Source of the DNA: Pholis gunnellus
Lineage: Eukaryota; Chordata; Actinopteri; Perciformes; Pholidae
Assembly (NCBI GenBank): GCA_910591455.2
Contig: OU342822.1
Coordinates: 868,001-932,000, forward strand
Direction: 5' to 3'
DNA: 64,000 nt
In this document: piece by piece, positions 1 to 11,204 of the stretch
How the letters are laid out: every line of letters starts with the position of its first letter
How positions within the stretch are numbered: position 1 is the first letter of the stretch
The notes under the pieces: model-generated
The model's input: the letters and a program-made list of their open reading frames with translations, nothing else
Told to the model about the DNA's origin: nothing
Databases searched by the model: none
Translations under genes and position numbers: made by a program

Positions 1-34
1 AATTTACTATCAACCAAAAAAGCTGAACAACTAG

Positions 35-725
35 TTGTATTCTCGTGGCCGGTCATATGAGTATGGGGACAAGACCAGTCGGCTGCTGGCACACCAGCTA
101 AAGCGGGAAGCAGCCTCACGACTGATCCCTGAAATTAAAGATAGTCATGGCAACTTGAAAACAAGTCCGCAAGAAATTAATAATGTTTTTGAGGCATATT
201 ACTCTAAGTTGTATATCTCTGAATCTACCTCAACCAAAGGACCAATGAAAACATTTTTAGACGGCCTCGACTTCCCCTGTCTTGAACCAGAAAAAAATCG
301 CGGAACTGAATCGGACAATAGAACTAGAGGAAGTCCAAGCACCAATTACAACTATGCAAAGTGGCAAAACTCCGGGGCCTGATGGCTTTACGGCAGAGTT
401 TTTAAAAAAATTTAAAGATAAGCTTTCTCCAATTCTTCTTGGAATGTACCAGGAGTCATTGATTAAGGGTACTCTTCCACCCACTCTATCACAAGCAACT
501 ATTACACTCTTACTAAAAAAGGATAAGGACCCCTCTGATTGTGGATCCTACCGACCGATCTCACTTCTCAATGTAGACGCGAAAATCATTGCAAAGGTAC
601 TGTCTCGCCGACTTGAAAACATTACGCCTCTAATTATTTCTGAAGACCAGACTGGTTTTATAAAAGATCGTCATTCATTTTCCAACATCCGCAGGTTACT
701 TAATATAATTCACACTTCCTAATCT
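35..725 (+). pseudogene. LINE (Tx1/L1-like clade) reverse transcriptase, left part, broken
   Basis: This is the first half of a non-LTR retrotransposon ORF2, cut by the window edge. The N-proximal reverse-transcriptase blocks are clear: KTPGPDGFTAEF, then SYRPISLLNVDAKI, then EDQTGFIKDRHS near 650. I know this signature from fish and amphibian Tx1/L1-like LINEs. The reading shifts frame near 285-300, because the piece at 35-290 and the piece from 282 are in different frames, and a TAA at 720-722 ends the second. The same RT resumes at about 1579, on the other side of a solo LTR inserted at 731-1573. The copy is dead: it has a frameshift, stops and an insertion. Its endonuclease part would lie left of the window. 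Clade assignment between Tx1 and L1 is from memory and is moderate. Confidence 0.85.
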
Positions 726-730
726 ACACT
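726..730. repeat. Target-site duplication ACACT, left copy
   Basis: The five bases ACACT at 726-730 are repeated at 1574-1578, directly after the inserted element. A 5-bp duplication around a TG...CA element is the expected footprint of an LTR-retrotransposon integrase. Confidence 0.75.
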
Positions 731-1573
731 TGTCACGGGAATGCAAGGACTAGGACTCAATTGCAAGACCACAGGAGATAGTCAGGAAAACAGTCTTTAT
801 TTAACACAGCTGATTACAGACAGGAAAGGCTGTGTGGAGCCCGTGGTCCGACACAGCGTGCAGGCCGGATCGACGGTGTGGTACCTGTGGTCCGACACCG
901 GAGGGCAGGCAGATTGACGGTGTGTGTCCCGTGGCACGACACCGGAGGACACGGGGGGATTCCCGGATCAGCAGACACCGGAGGCAGGCAGAGCGTCGGC
1001 GAACAATCCAGTGGGGACACAACAGAGGCTCGGGGGGTTCCCGGACCGTAGGACACCAGAGGCAGACACCGTAGGCAGGCAGAGCGTCCGCGAGAAGATC
1101 TGTTGGGAAACAACAGAGGAACGGGGAATTCCCGGACCGTAGGACACCGGAGGCAGACACCGTAGGCAGGCAGAGCGTCGGCGAGAAGAACTGTTGGGAC
1201 ACAACAGAGGAACGGGGGATTCCCGGACCGTAGGACACCGGAGAGCAGACGCTCGAGACAGCAGGTAATACGGGGTTGAAGCGTGTGAAAGACGGGACGA
1301 ACTGACGACCCCAGACTGCAGGACCAGGGTTATTATAGTGGCAGGGGAAAGGATTAGTGTAATTAGAGTCTGGTGTGTCAGCCTGCGAGAGGTAATTGGC
1401 TGAGTGGCTGCAGCCGTGCACCAGTCAGGGGTGTGGCCATGGGAGTGACTGGAGGCAGAGGAAAAACCCCAGAGCACATGGCACAACACAACACACAGGG
1501 AAATGACAGCCACATGAGGAGAGGAGATTGGGGGAAAACAGACAACACACACGGTCCAACAGGGATCCTGACA
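731..1573 (-). mobile_element. Solo LTR (Ty3/Gypsy-like) inside the LINE, with internal minisatellite
   Basis: Read on the minus strand the element begins TGTCAGGATCCC and ends CCCGTGACA, so it has TG...CA ends, and it is flanked by ACACT on both sides. An AATAAA poly(A) signal lies near 797-802 on the minus strand, close to the 3' end, as in an LTR. No gag or pol sits between the ends, so this is a solo LTR. Its 5' part matches the LTR at 18569-18895 over the first couple of hundred bases. At 843 bp it is much longer than that copy (327 bp), mainly because of a tandem repeat between about 830 and 1260. The long minus-strand ORFs here are a by-product of that repeat. Assignment to Gypsy rests on end sequence and TSD length only. 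Confidence 0.78.
900..1262. repeat. About 91-bp minisatellite within the LTR
   Basis: The word GAGCGTC recurs at 991, 1082 and 1173, exactly 91 bp apart. Each unit carries an acacaacagagg...ggttcccggaccgtaggacacc-like stretch. More degenerate half-units (ACACCGGAGG with a GACGGTGTG core) extend left to about 840. The array sits in the middle of the LTR. Confidence 0.75.
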
Positions 1574-1578
1574 ACACT

Positions 1579-3660
1579 GGTCCCGGAAGCAGTTGTTTCA
1601 TTAGATGCCGAAAAGGCTTTTGACCGGATCGAGTGGGAGTACCTATTCACGGCCTTGCAGAAATTCGGTTTTGGTGATGTTGACGGCTCCTGGATTAGAC
1701 TCTTATATTCATCTCCGCAAGCGTGTGTCAGTACCAACTCACTACATTCCCCATATTTCTCTTTAACGAGAGGCACACGCCAAGGATGCCCACTTTCCCC
1801 CTTGCTTTTTGCAATTGCAATAGAACCACTATCCATTGCATTGAAAACATCTCCACTTTTGCACGGAATATGGCGGGGTGGGATAGAACATCGTGTGTCA
1901 CTGTATGCAGATGACCTTTTGTTGTATGTGAATGACCCAGTGGCATCTTCTCCTATAATTGAATCGATTCTGACGGAATTTGGTTCATAATTTGGTTCAT
2001 TCTAAGGATATAAACTGAACTTTAAAAAGAATGAATTGTACCCAATAAACGATTTGGCTTGCCAAATTCAACAGTCTTCAGTACCTTTTCGTTTAGCCAG
2101 TTTGGGTTTCAGATACCTTGGTGTGAACATAAGCCGCAGTCTTGCTTCTCTTCATACAGCCAACTTTAACCCCTTGGTTGAAAATATGAAAAATGATCTT
2201 CTTAGATGGAGCAACCTGCCCCTGTCACTACCTGGCAGGGTGCAGTCTATAAAAATGAATGTATTCCCCAAATTTCTGTACTTGTTTAGATGCTTACCAA
2301 TATTCTTGCCAAAATCTTTTTTCCAGTCTATTGAGAAGATTATTTTAAACTTTATCTGGGCAGGTAAGTCGCCACGAGTGAGCAAGGTCTTTCTCCAAAG
2401 CCCAAGGGACTTAGGTGGCCTGGCTCTTCCTAAATTTATTTTTTATTATTGGGCAACTAATATTCAAAAAATATCATTTTGGATTAATGCCCCTGAGACT
2501 GATTGGTGCATTTTGGAGGCTCAATCATGCTATTCATCTTCTCTTCCTGCATTGGTATACTCATCTCTTCCGATAAAACTGTCTAGCCATTCTTCTAACC
2601 CGATTGTCCTTGTTACTCTTAAAATTTGGATTCAATTTCGTCTGCACTTTAAATTTCGAACAGCTTCTTCTCTGGGTCCGATTAGTAACAATCATCTATT
2701 CCCACCATCTGTAGTGGACAAAACCTTCTCACAGTGGGGAAAAAGTGGACTGAAGTGTTTCAGGGATCTTTTTGACGATGACCACTTCTCTAGCTTCGAC
2801 TCTCTTTGCAAGAGATGTGGCCTGGACCGTTCAAATTTCTTTAGATACTTTCAGGTCCGCCACTTTGTAGTGAAACACTTTCCGGCATATCCTGACCTCC
2901 CGTGCAAAACACTTTGGGAAAACCTACTGGACACACATCCAACTCAGAAGGGATTGATCTCTAAATTGTACAACCAGATCATAACTACGATAGATACCTT
3001 TTCTACAATTAAAACCAAATGGGAATGTGAGTTGAACATGAACCTGACAGAAAATTGGTGGGTGAGTGCACTCAATAGGGTGAACACATCTATGTCTTGT
3101 GCCAGACTTGGTCTTATTCAGTTTAAAGTGGTCCATAGGATGCACTTTACTAACAGCAAACTAGCTAAAATATTCCCAGGTCACGACCCAGGATGTAACC
3201 GTTGTGATTATCCTCAAGCAGATTTACTACACATGTTTTGGGCGTGTCCTAAACTTAAACACTTCTGGTACTATGTTTTTGATATTTTAACTATAGTTTT
3301 AGAGATCAAGGTACAACCGTGCCCAGCCAAATCCATCCTATATGGTACCAAAGAGGACATTATTGCCTTTACGACTCTTCTGGCGCGTCGCAGAATACTT
3401 CTCGCTTGGAAATCTCCAAGTTCACCATCTCAGTCTGCCTGGCTTAAGGATGTGATGTTTTTCTTAAGTCTTGAAAAAATTAAATATGCACTTAGAGGCT
3501 GTTATGACAATTTTTCAAAAAAGATCAGTGTTTGATGATGTCTTATCTCAACGTAAAGATGTCGGCCATATTGCCCAGAGATTTGTTTTGTTGCTGCTGT
3601 TGGCATTCCTCCTGATGTAAGTAAAAATAAATGCACTACATTAATCTACTACTGTTTTTG
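1579..3660 (+). pseudogene. LINE (Tx1/L1-like clade) reverse transcriptase, right part with C-terminal domain and 3' UTR
   Basis: This continues the LINE interrupted at 731-1573. It starts with the catalytic block SLDAEKAFDRIEW, continues through TRGTRQGCPLSPLLF, and has the YADD active site at about 1904-1915. A 12-bp direct duplication (1977-1988 and 1989-2000) brings in a TAA, and another stop follows at about 2004. The frame then stays open from 2036 to 3535 (499 codons) through a thumb and C-terminal region that ends in a Cys/His cluster, CNRCDYPQADLLHMFWACP, at about 3198-3254. That cluster is typical of this LINE group. A short 3' UTR follows to about 3660. The long open stretch suggests a fairly young insertion. 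Removing the LTR with one ACACT copy keeps the RT frame across the junction. Confidence 0.87.
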
Positions 3661-6189
3661 TTTTGTTGTTTGTCATGTTTTTACTTGTGCAGCTACATTT
3701 GGTTGTGCAACCCCGTGTTGCATAATGACATAATGATACATTTTTTGTAACACTTTTTTACACAATAACTTTTGTTTTTTTTCATGTATAAAATAATACA
3801 ACATGAATGACTTCCAGGAAATACCAATGGTATCACATTGTGCACCAGTATCTCATTGCAACAGTTAATGTCTCAGATCTCCAGGCTTTCCACCCCATCA
3901 GAATGTGGCCATCTATTTAAGCATAACACAACCTTTAGTCCCGCTGACTTCCTTCTCCTTCAGACTCTCTTCTGCTCCATACAAAGTTTTGTCGCTTGTT
4001 GTGAGACACCGATACATTTTTTCAATGGAAGACATTTTTACAAGTCACAGTGTGAAAAGCACAGGTTTAAATAATAAGATTAATGATGATTGAATTCCGT
4101 TGAGCTTGTTTTATTTATAGTGCATGCTGGTTCACTGTCACACTGTCATGGCTTAATGGGAAGCCATTGTTGATGTGATTAGCAAATCTTTGTAGTTCAT
4201 TTTGTCTTTGACAAAATATGTCTGCTACCCTTCTATAGTCTACCGAATCAAAAACCATTTCAGTGACAGATTTTTTCTTCTGGGAGATTTTTAAAATAGA
4301 GAAAGTAACCTCTGTACCCGAGGCACATTGTTCACAGTCTGTTTGTGGACAGGCAATTTCACCTCTCGAAACCAAATACATTGGGTATGTGTAACCAACC
4401 TCCTATAACCCTTTTTATTTCAAACAGAAGCTCCCCTGTTAACATTGCCTTTAACTTGTGTTTTGGTCTAAAACACTGCAAAATATATTTTACCAGAAAG
4501 CTGAGCTGTAATACAGTAGATGTGTTTTTCCTGCAGTACCTTTCAAATATTGGATCACAGCAAATTGTCTTTAATGGGAGGAAATAGGTCTGTCCCTGGG
4601 GCTAGTTGCACAGAGGCAGTCCCAGTACCTCAGACCTTCCTCTCTCCGTCTTGCTCGTTCACTCACTCTCATTTTCCCCTCCTCTTTTGTCTTTTGCTAT
4701 TATGAAGCTGTTTGATGCTTTAAGTTTGTTAACATGCACCACTGTGCTCGCTTACGCCCCATAATGAGGCCAGATGTTGTCGGAGGGAGGGGCAGGTGGT
4801 GTTGGGGGTAAATGGAAGGATGTGAGATATTCCGGAAGAGTTGGATGAAAGGCAAGAGAGCAACAGCAGTGTGAGGAGGGGGGGGATAAAAGATTTGCTG
4901 CATGTCCAAGGTCTGCTCTCACAGCTTGACGACAGGCCAAGGCAGTAGTCATTGTGGTAGTGCACACTAAAGGTTCAAAGGTCACCGAATCCTATTTACT
5001 TGTTTCATACAGAATGTGACATACAGGACAAGGTTTGCACTGTTACAACCACATTCTCAGGGAATGATGACGGTTGTCCAACTTCAAACATAAGGCCACA
5101 AAGCAACACAGCACAGGAGCAGCAGCCTTCTTACCATAGTCACAAACAAAGATAAAGCCCTTTCATGCCAAATATCTCTCTTCCCGTCTTTCTTCGGTCA
5201 GAGGTGTGTGAAAAGATGCTTTGCATAATCCAGTCACATCCGTATGCGGCAAGCGGTAGAGATAAAGATGGAGTAAACAGGATTCCCTTCGGCTGCTGCT
5301 TTCACCTGGTGGAGGTGGACTGCAGAACCAAGGCCACATTTGCACAGCTAAAGGCTTTTCATACGAAGGGCAGTGTTCAGCTGAAAAACATTACACAGTG
5401 ATGAATTAAATATGACTTGATGAATACCATTTGACTGTGCAAAGGTTTCAAAATATTCATGAGGAAAATTGCGATCATCTCACTTTTTGGTGAATTTTCA
5501 GGACTTTAAATCAGTTGATCGACGTGGATTCATTGATGAAATTGCTCTGTAACTGTGTTATCCCCTGTTAGCTATCCAGGAAACGTATCAACATTGTCTA
5601 TATGCACAATTAGAACATTCACTGATTTTCTGTTGCTCAATTTTTCATTTATTTAGACCCGAGCACACTCTCCTCTCCAGCTGACCACCTCATATATACC
5701 AATCTGCAACAACACGCCATCAACAGCACCCAGAGGGCTTCAACATGCAATATTTAAGATTTCCATTAGTGCTGAATTGTTTAGGAGAACCGTGAAGAGT
5801 GTTTGTGCATCAGGAAACAGACATGAACCATCATCATCACAGAAAGCAAAGATGAGGAGCCAAGATAAGGGGGGGGGGGGGGGGGCGTGAGGGAGGGGAT
5901 GAAGGAAGCAAAGAGAAAATAGATCAAAACTGAATAAAACAGAATTCAATATAACGGTACAGGAGAATATCAGCATGCGTTGCTCCTGCTTCACGTTTCC
6001 TGTTTGGTCTAAAGCGAAGACGACTTCCCATGAGAGTGTCGGTGAGAGAAATCCCAGCATAGCGGGGAACTCGACTCATCCTCTGTCTATTTGAGTGGCA
6101 CACAAAGATACAAACACAGAGAAACATAGTCGTATTTTATCTAACTCCCTAACAAGGTTGGTACAGCTAACTGGTTACCATATCTACAG
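3661..6189. other. Intergenic, no gene recognised
   Basis: AT-rich non-coding DNA with only short ORFs that lack recognisable motifs. It holds a T-rich tract at about 3740-3785, a GGGGGG tract at 4878-4885 and a 17-base G run at 5869-5885. I see no RNA gene or clear transposon. Confidence 0.6.
5869..5885 (+). repeat. G17 homopolymer
   Basis: Uninterrupted run of 17 G on the + strand, followed by cgtgagggagggg. It could form G-quadruplex structure and is prone to length error in sequencing. Confidence 0.9.
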
Positions 6190-6613
6190 CAGTGGTGGGC
6201 CATGCGTTTTATACCTGGGCCTTCAGTGCTGTCTTCCAGCTGAAACATCACCTAATAACCTCATGATGGCGCCACAGCTACGGTTATTTGTTTCTAGGAG
6301 TTTATTAATACACGTATTCATATTAAACCGTTCGTTACGAGGCTTACGAACCGACTAATACGTTTGAATAATACTAGTGCATTTGGAAAATGCAGAAGCT
6401 TAAATTGTGGGAAATATAATGTTTTCGTTGGACTGCGCTCACGTAGGAGACAACGGACCGTGACCTCTCAACCCGGAACAAAAAAACCCACAACAAAAAA
6501 TAGCTGAGGCCCCACACTTCTGAGAGGCTAAACTAGCTTAACAAACAATGACTCTGCGAATGACGGTATGTTTCGTAATTAACGGACAATGCATATAGTC
6601 CAAATCTATATAA

Positions 6614-7644
6614 CAGGGGTCTTCAATTAAAATTCCGAAAGGTCCAGATTGAGAAAATCTCCTCGTGCAAAGGTCCGGAACATTACAATATCTAACTTGC
6701 GCTATTTAGTGCAATATATATATTCAAGAAGCCTAGTAGTAGTAACAAAGTCTCTGTGTAGTCACAACTGTCAAATCAAATAAAGAAAGTACATCAATTA
6801 TATTTTAAAATATAATATAGAATTACGTTTTAAAATTTAACTGGATGGATTATAAATAATACATAGAAATACAAAAATAAATGTTCCCTCATTTCAAGTA
6901 AAATAAGGGCTCCATCTAAAAATAAAATAAACAAATGAATCTTTGAAAAGCATCTTAAAAGAAATTGTTTGATTTTTGAAAAATGAATGAAAAGGAAAAA
7001 AGGAAAGTGTGGCTGGAGTGAACTTTTTTCTTCTCTTTTATTAAATCATTTCACATCATAACTGTCTCAGTGAACTTTATAATAAACAATCTCTACACAT
7101 CTCAACAGCGTGCCCTCAGGTCAGACTGGAGTGTTTGGTCCAAAGATGTGCGTTTGGTCTCGTAGTGGCGTTTCACATCGGCGCATTTAATAATGGCCAC
7201 GGTATCTGAACATACGAGTCGTTTAGTAGCGCCAGCAGGAAGAATGAATAAATAAGAGTTCGTCCATTCTTTATTAAAGCTCTGTTTTCGTGGTCCACTT
7301 CTCTTTTTAGAGCGCCATGTAAAATTCTCTGACTTCTCCCACTGCTCTCTCCGTCTCCCGTGTCTGTGTGCAAATCTCACTCTGCTCACGATGCGTTTCA
7401 GAATACAGATATTTGATTGGCTGAGTAGCGTCACGTGAGATGATTTACAACGTATGTGATTGGTCGGTCTATTTCCTGGACTGCTGAACGAGTGCCGTAA
7501 AGGCTGGAAAAGCTGTGCAGGTTAAAATAGAAGCGCTCCGCCAAAATGTATAAAATGTATTATCCATCAGTTACACGTCCGGGTCCGGAGAGGACGGCGT
7601 CTGGGTCCGGATCCGGACCGCGGTCCGCCTATTGGCGACCCCTG
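6614..7644 (-). mobile_element. Internally deleted hAT element with 8-bp TSD
   Basis: The ends are CAGGGGTC (6614-6621) and GACCCCTG (7637-7644), a perfect 8-bp terminal inverted repeat. The flanks CTATATAA (6606-6613) and CTATATAA (7645-7652) form a perfect 8-bp target duplication, which together with CAGGGG ends is diagnostic of hAT. The CpG-rich 7440-7644 end looks like the promoter end of the element. The minus-strand reading frame next to it encodes the N-terminus of a transposase. At 1031 bp most of the transposase is missing, so mobility would need an enzyme in trans. Confidence 0.85.
7102..7434 (-). pseudogene. hAT transposase N-terminal fragment
   Basis: A 110-codon minus-strand frame lies inside the hAT element. 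It contains FNKEWTNSYLFILPAG, then VCSDTVAIIKCADVKRHYETK. This is the BED-like zinc-finger N-terminus that I recognise from Charlie-type hAT transposases and their domesticated relatives (the ZBED5/GTF2IRD2-like group). The second cysteine region seems altered: one expected Cys of a C-x2-C pair is not visible. The catalytic RNase H-like domain is absent. It is a remnant; no host function is implied by the sequence. Confidence 0.75.
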
Positions 7645-7811
7645 CTATATAATTAACACAATGATAACAACAAACTCAAAAGAACCAGTCACATATATTC
7701 ATATGACAACAAAGCAACAAATCAATCCAGCAGACCTGCAGCAATACATATTCTGCTAAACACTCGAGGGCCATTCAGATATTAGATGTAAAAAACAAAC
7801 GCTGATCACTT

Positions 7812-9065
7812 AGGCCTATTTTGAGACCTCTGCTCGAAAATGTCATACCCACACTCTAAGGGGCTTATCTCACTAACTACAAGGTCTATTTGAATAATTT
7901 CAATGGAATTATAACACTAACACTTGTGATAGTTTTTTTTATATATGTACATATCAGTGTATATGTTACTAATTAATGCTGAATGACTATAACACACAGC
8001 TCAAATAAAACAAATTTCAGGTTCGCCTGAAAGAAAAATCACTTTTATTGATTTGAAATGATGCTGTCCTAAACTTAAACTCTCTCAAATCATACCGCAT
8101 CATGTCAGCAGTCATTTTAAAAAAAACAATTGGCTTTGATAGAGTGAAGTATGCCTGAGAAATCAATGCCGGTGTACAGGTCAGCTGAGTCAATTCTGAT
8201 TTTGGACGCAGCCGATATAGCTCTTGTATTGGACTTTTAAATACTATATAACTATTTTTTTCACTTTTTTTATCACTAATAGTGTTCAATCTATCTAATA
8301 CAACAGTTTGGCATCATTTTGAGAGCCTGTGCTATATAAAAACCTGTAAAATATGGCTAATTTTCGTCAGAATATCACTTTTACGGGATGTATTTGAACC
8401 TAACACAGCCTGTGATTGGCCGATTTGTGCAATTCCCACAGTTCTGAACCCGGGAGACTCTGGGCATTGTAGTCATTTGTTCTTTGAGTTGTTTGACCGA
8501 ATTTTAAGCCAATAAAATAATCGAAAACTGTGATCCGCCCCCATGAGTCAAACTCATTGGCCAAAACTGAAATTATTATTCATTCGTCATAGTACATCGT
8601 AGAGACTCACTTGTTTTGGGCGAGTGAAGAGAGAGACCAGCTGAGAATGCAGGAAATAGATTCGATAGATTTCGGGCCGATTTTCTTCCATAAAAACATC
8701 TAAAAGGTACGAAGCGTTTCAATATTTATGCTGTTAGGCTGTGTGTTGATCCGAGGTAGAATAATTGTAACTTTTTAAAGGGGAAAAATAGAAATATTCT
8801 GAAGCTACAGTTCGATGTAGTGTGTTCTGCTGCTCCATGTGGATATTCTCTTTGTCTGAAAAGTGCCGTAGATCGTAGATAGGTGAAAATTGTGGTAGTA
8901 CTTGTAGTACCTTGAAGTACTTTGTGTATATATATTTTTTTGAGTGATTAAAATAGGTTACATGGTTCATTTTATCAGAATCTCTTCATCATGTACGTTT
9001 TTTAAATATTTTAAAATATCATTTCATTCGTTCTCAAAAGTGATTTGTACTACATTTGTACACTC
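7812..9065. repeat. Unclassified 1.3-kb dispersed repeat, copy A
   Basis: This stretch matches 40144-42262 (minus the hAT insertion at 40635-41494) in the same orientation. Shared landmarks include CCTCTGCTCGAAAA near the start, GTTTGGCATCATTTTGAGAG at about 8306, TATATAAAAACCTGTAAAA at about 8334, the TTTTCTTCCA...AAAACATCT block at about 8680, and GTACTACAT at 9046. Homology fades just beyond 9065. No coding capacity is convincing and no terminal repeats were seen at the homology edges. Confidence 0.75.
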
Positions 9066-9803
9066 TTTGACCCTTTTAAGGGGGTTTAAGAGTTTAATCC
9101 CACGGTTAAATCCCAACTCACAAATCTGTTTCTCCTCCATTAGCCATTGAGTGTTAAAAATACAAAGCTAGGTAAAAAAAAAAATAATCGACACCAAGCA
9201 AAATGCTAAAAATGTCATAATTTCTTCCATATCTTTGAATTTTAACTCTTACTACTCCGACTAAGCCTCTGATGGCTATTTTAAGTTTTGTTTCACAATA
9301 GTCAGGTGCTCGCCCACTGACCAATCACAGCACACGCTGCATCTCACTGCAGAGCTGCACCTGGAAACTGAGCTGCACGTAATGGTTACGTACTTGTAGG
9401 CCAGCTAGCAGCTCTGGCACGTCAAAGAATACGCCCAACATGTTAAACTAAAGATCTGATTGGTTGAAGACTATCACAATCAACAATATCGTCCCCATTC
9501 ACTTAAACTGCAAAGGGATTCACATGTGAGTCTGCAGGCATGGGGCCTCTCTTCTTACCTAGAGACACAGAGGTGAAATCTGATTGGATAAAAGCTCTCC
9601 TTAAAACAAGCTGCACTGGAAGCAGAGCAACTGAGAAAGACAGTAGCTGTGCAATGAGAAAATAAGATAATGGGAAAAATGTTTTTATAATATATGTAGT
9701 GTATTTAAGAAGAATTATAAAATTATATAATAGTTATAACTTTGTGATTCTGTTTAGGCCAGCAGAGAAGGCCTTGCTGGCCCTGACGGCCCACCACTGA
9801 CAG

Positions 9804-10694
9804 TATGTCTCTCTTCATGCTTTACTGTAGGTTACTGTTACGGTTTTGACTGCTCTATTTGTTTTCAGTTAGCACAAAGCACATGTAGCCAAACACATTG
9901 AAAGCAGCATTAATTTACTTTTGTTGACAAGTAGCAACATTAGCATATATTTATCTGGCCACCCAAAGAGGGTAAGTCCAATCGAGCTAGTTCTTAACTC
10001 AGTCTGTAGTTGGTGCTGGGCAGAGAGCCTCCCATCTGTTTCTCAAAGCTTTCTGACCTGCTGCGTCTGGATGCAAGGTCGATCGAAATGGTGAGAGTGA
10101 ACGAATGCTGTAAAACTGCAAGCCATTAAACCCCAAAACAATGCTATGAAGTGTTTTAGCTAAAGGATGCTAATAGGCTAGAGCTGGGGGGAACTGGAGT
10201 GTTGATGAATATTTTGTGGGTTCATCATCAGAAGCTAGGGTTAGGATTTCCTCTGTGGAGCAGTTGGGTCATTTTGCAGCTTAAACTTTGAATGTTTTGA
10301 GTGTCTCTCTGAATACTATTTTCAATGAAAGTGAACGCTGCTGTTCATTTCCTGCACGTTTTGACACATTTAGTCACCAGACTTCTGTCACCGTGGTTGT
10401 TCATTCCATACGTCTATTGTGTTTCCTGTGTGCTCTTTGTTGACCTGAACCAGAACCAGAGGACAATTCATAGAAATATTGTTTTTGCAGTGAATCATTC
10501 TCCTAATTCTGGTCCTGTAATTTATCATATTTGTTTTTATGATTTCAAACATAAACACAAAGCTTTCTCAGTTCATCAGTTCCGTCTGTCCACAGCTAAT
10601 CTTGACTTCTGCTCATTTATGACTTTATGCTCAAGGACCTCTCTTGGTTATAGGGATTCACAATGTTTTTATTTCTGACTCCTCACTCCTCTTA
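9804..10694. other. Intergenic, no gene recognised
   Basis: Ordinary AT-rich sequence. The longest open frame (10325-10678) has no recognisable motif and biased, low-complexity composition. Confidence 0.55.
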
Positions 10695-11199
10695 GGCTGC
10701 GTTACACCAGCAAGGATTCATTTAATCTGAGATTAGTTTTAATCAGAGTTAAGAAAAACTAGGTTTAAAATGAGTAAATCCAGATTCAGAGTTTAGGAGA
10801 GCTCTGTAGCACAAATACAAACTAACCTCTGTTCAGTAAATCCAAGTTTAAACCAAATTGAAAGAGAGTTTTATGAATATGGAGACACCTGCTTACCCAA
10901 ATTAAAATAATTATTAAACCTCTAATATCTCCGTCTTTGAGAAACAACTTGTGGCTGAATTAGTCGAACAATATAGCCAAATTATATTAAATAAAAATGC
11001 AAAAAAACTTTTTTCACAGTAAAGTAAAAAGAGACTTCCTGTTCAGCTCAAGAACGGTTTCCTTTCTGAACCGGTATCTTGGGAGAAATTCAGCAGCAGC
11101 AGCATCATAAAACTCAGCTGATTGAGTCTGTCCCTTAACTTTTTGTAAGGAACTTGATTTAAACGGGTTTAAAAGTTAATCCTTGTTGGTGCAACCGAG
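10695..11199. mobile_element. MITE-like element with imperfect terminal inverted repeats
   Basis: The left end (10697-10718) and the reverse complement of the right end (11178-11199) match at 18 of 22 positions by eye. The shared core is CACCA(G/A)CAAGGATT. The pentamer TCTTA occurs at 10690-10694 and 11200-11204 and may be the target duplication, though it does not abut both ends perfectly. The interior (AATCTGAGATTAG, GTTTAAA motifs) is non-coding. Superfamily is uncertain. Confidence 0.5.
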
Positions 11200-11204
11200 T
11201 CTTA

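Larger units (their letters stand above)
6190..9799. mobile_element. Large DNA transposon-like element with CAGTGGTGGGCC inverted ends
   Basis: The left end reads CAGTGGTGGGCC (6190-6201) and the right end is its exact reverse complement, GGCCCACCACTG (9788-9799). The flanking bases ACAG (6186-6189 and 9800-9803) may be a 4-bp target duplication, but this is weak. The right about 500 bp (9295-9775) has a diverged direct copy at 36005-36460. The element has itself been a target: a hAT element sits at 6614-7644 and a separate 1.3-kb repeat at 7812-9065. I see no transposase belonging to the outer element, so it is either non-autonomous or too decayed to read. The superfamily is not determined. 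Confidence 0.6.

Noticed and set aside
830..1262. Regularly repeated array that could suggest CRISPR
   Set aside because: Units are 91-bp tandem copies without unique spacers, inside an LTR, in a eukaryotic genome.
801..1552. Two long minus-strand ORFs (206 and 194 codons), Cys/Ser/Pro-rich
   Set aside because: They arise from the 91-bp minisatellite of the LTR, where a stop-free unit repeats in several frames. No protein family is recognisable.
3838..4381. Small ORFs of 78-88 codons on both strands
   Set aside because: No recognised motif and no splice or promoter context; expected by chance in this length.
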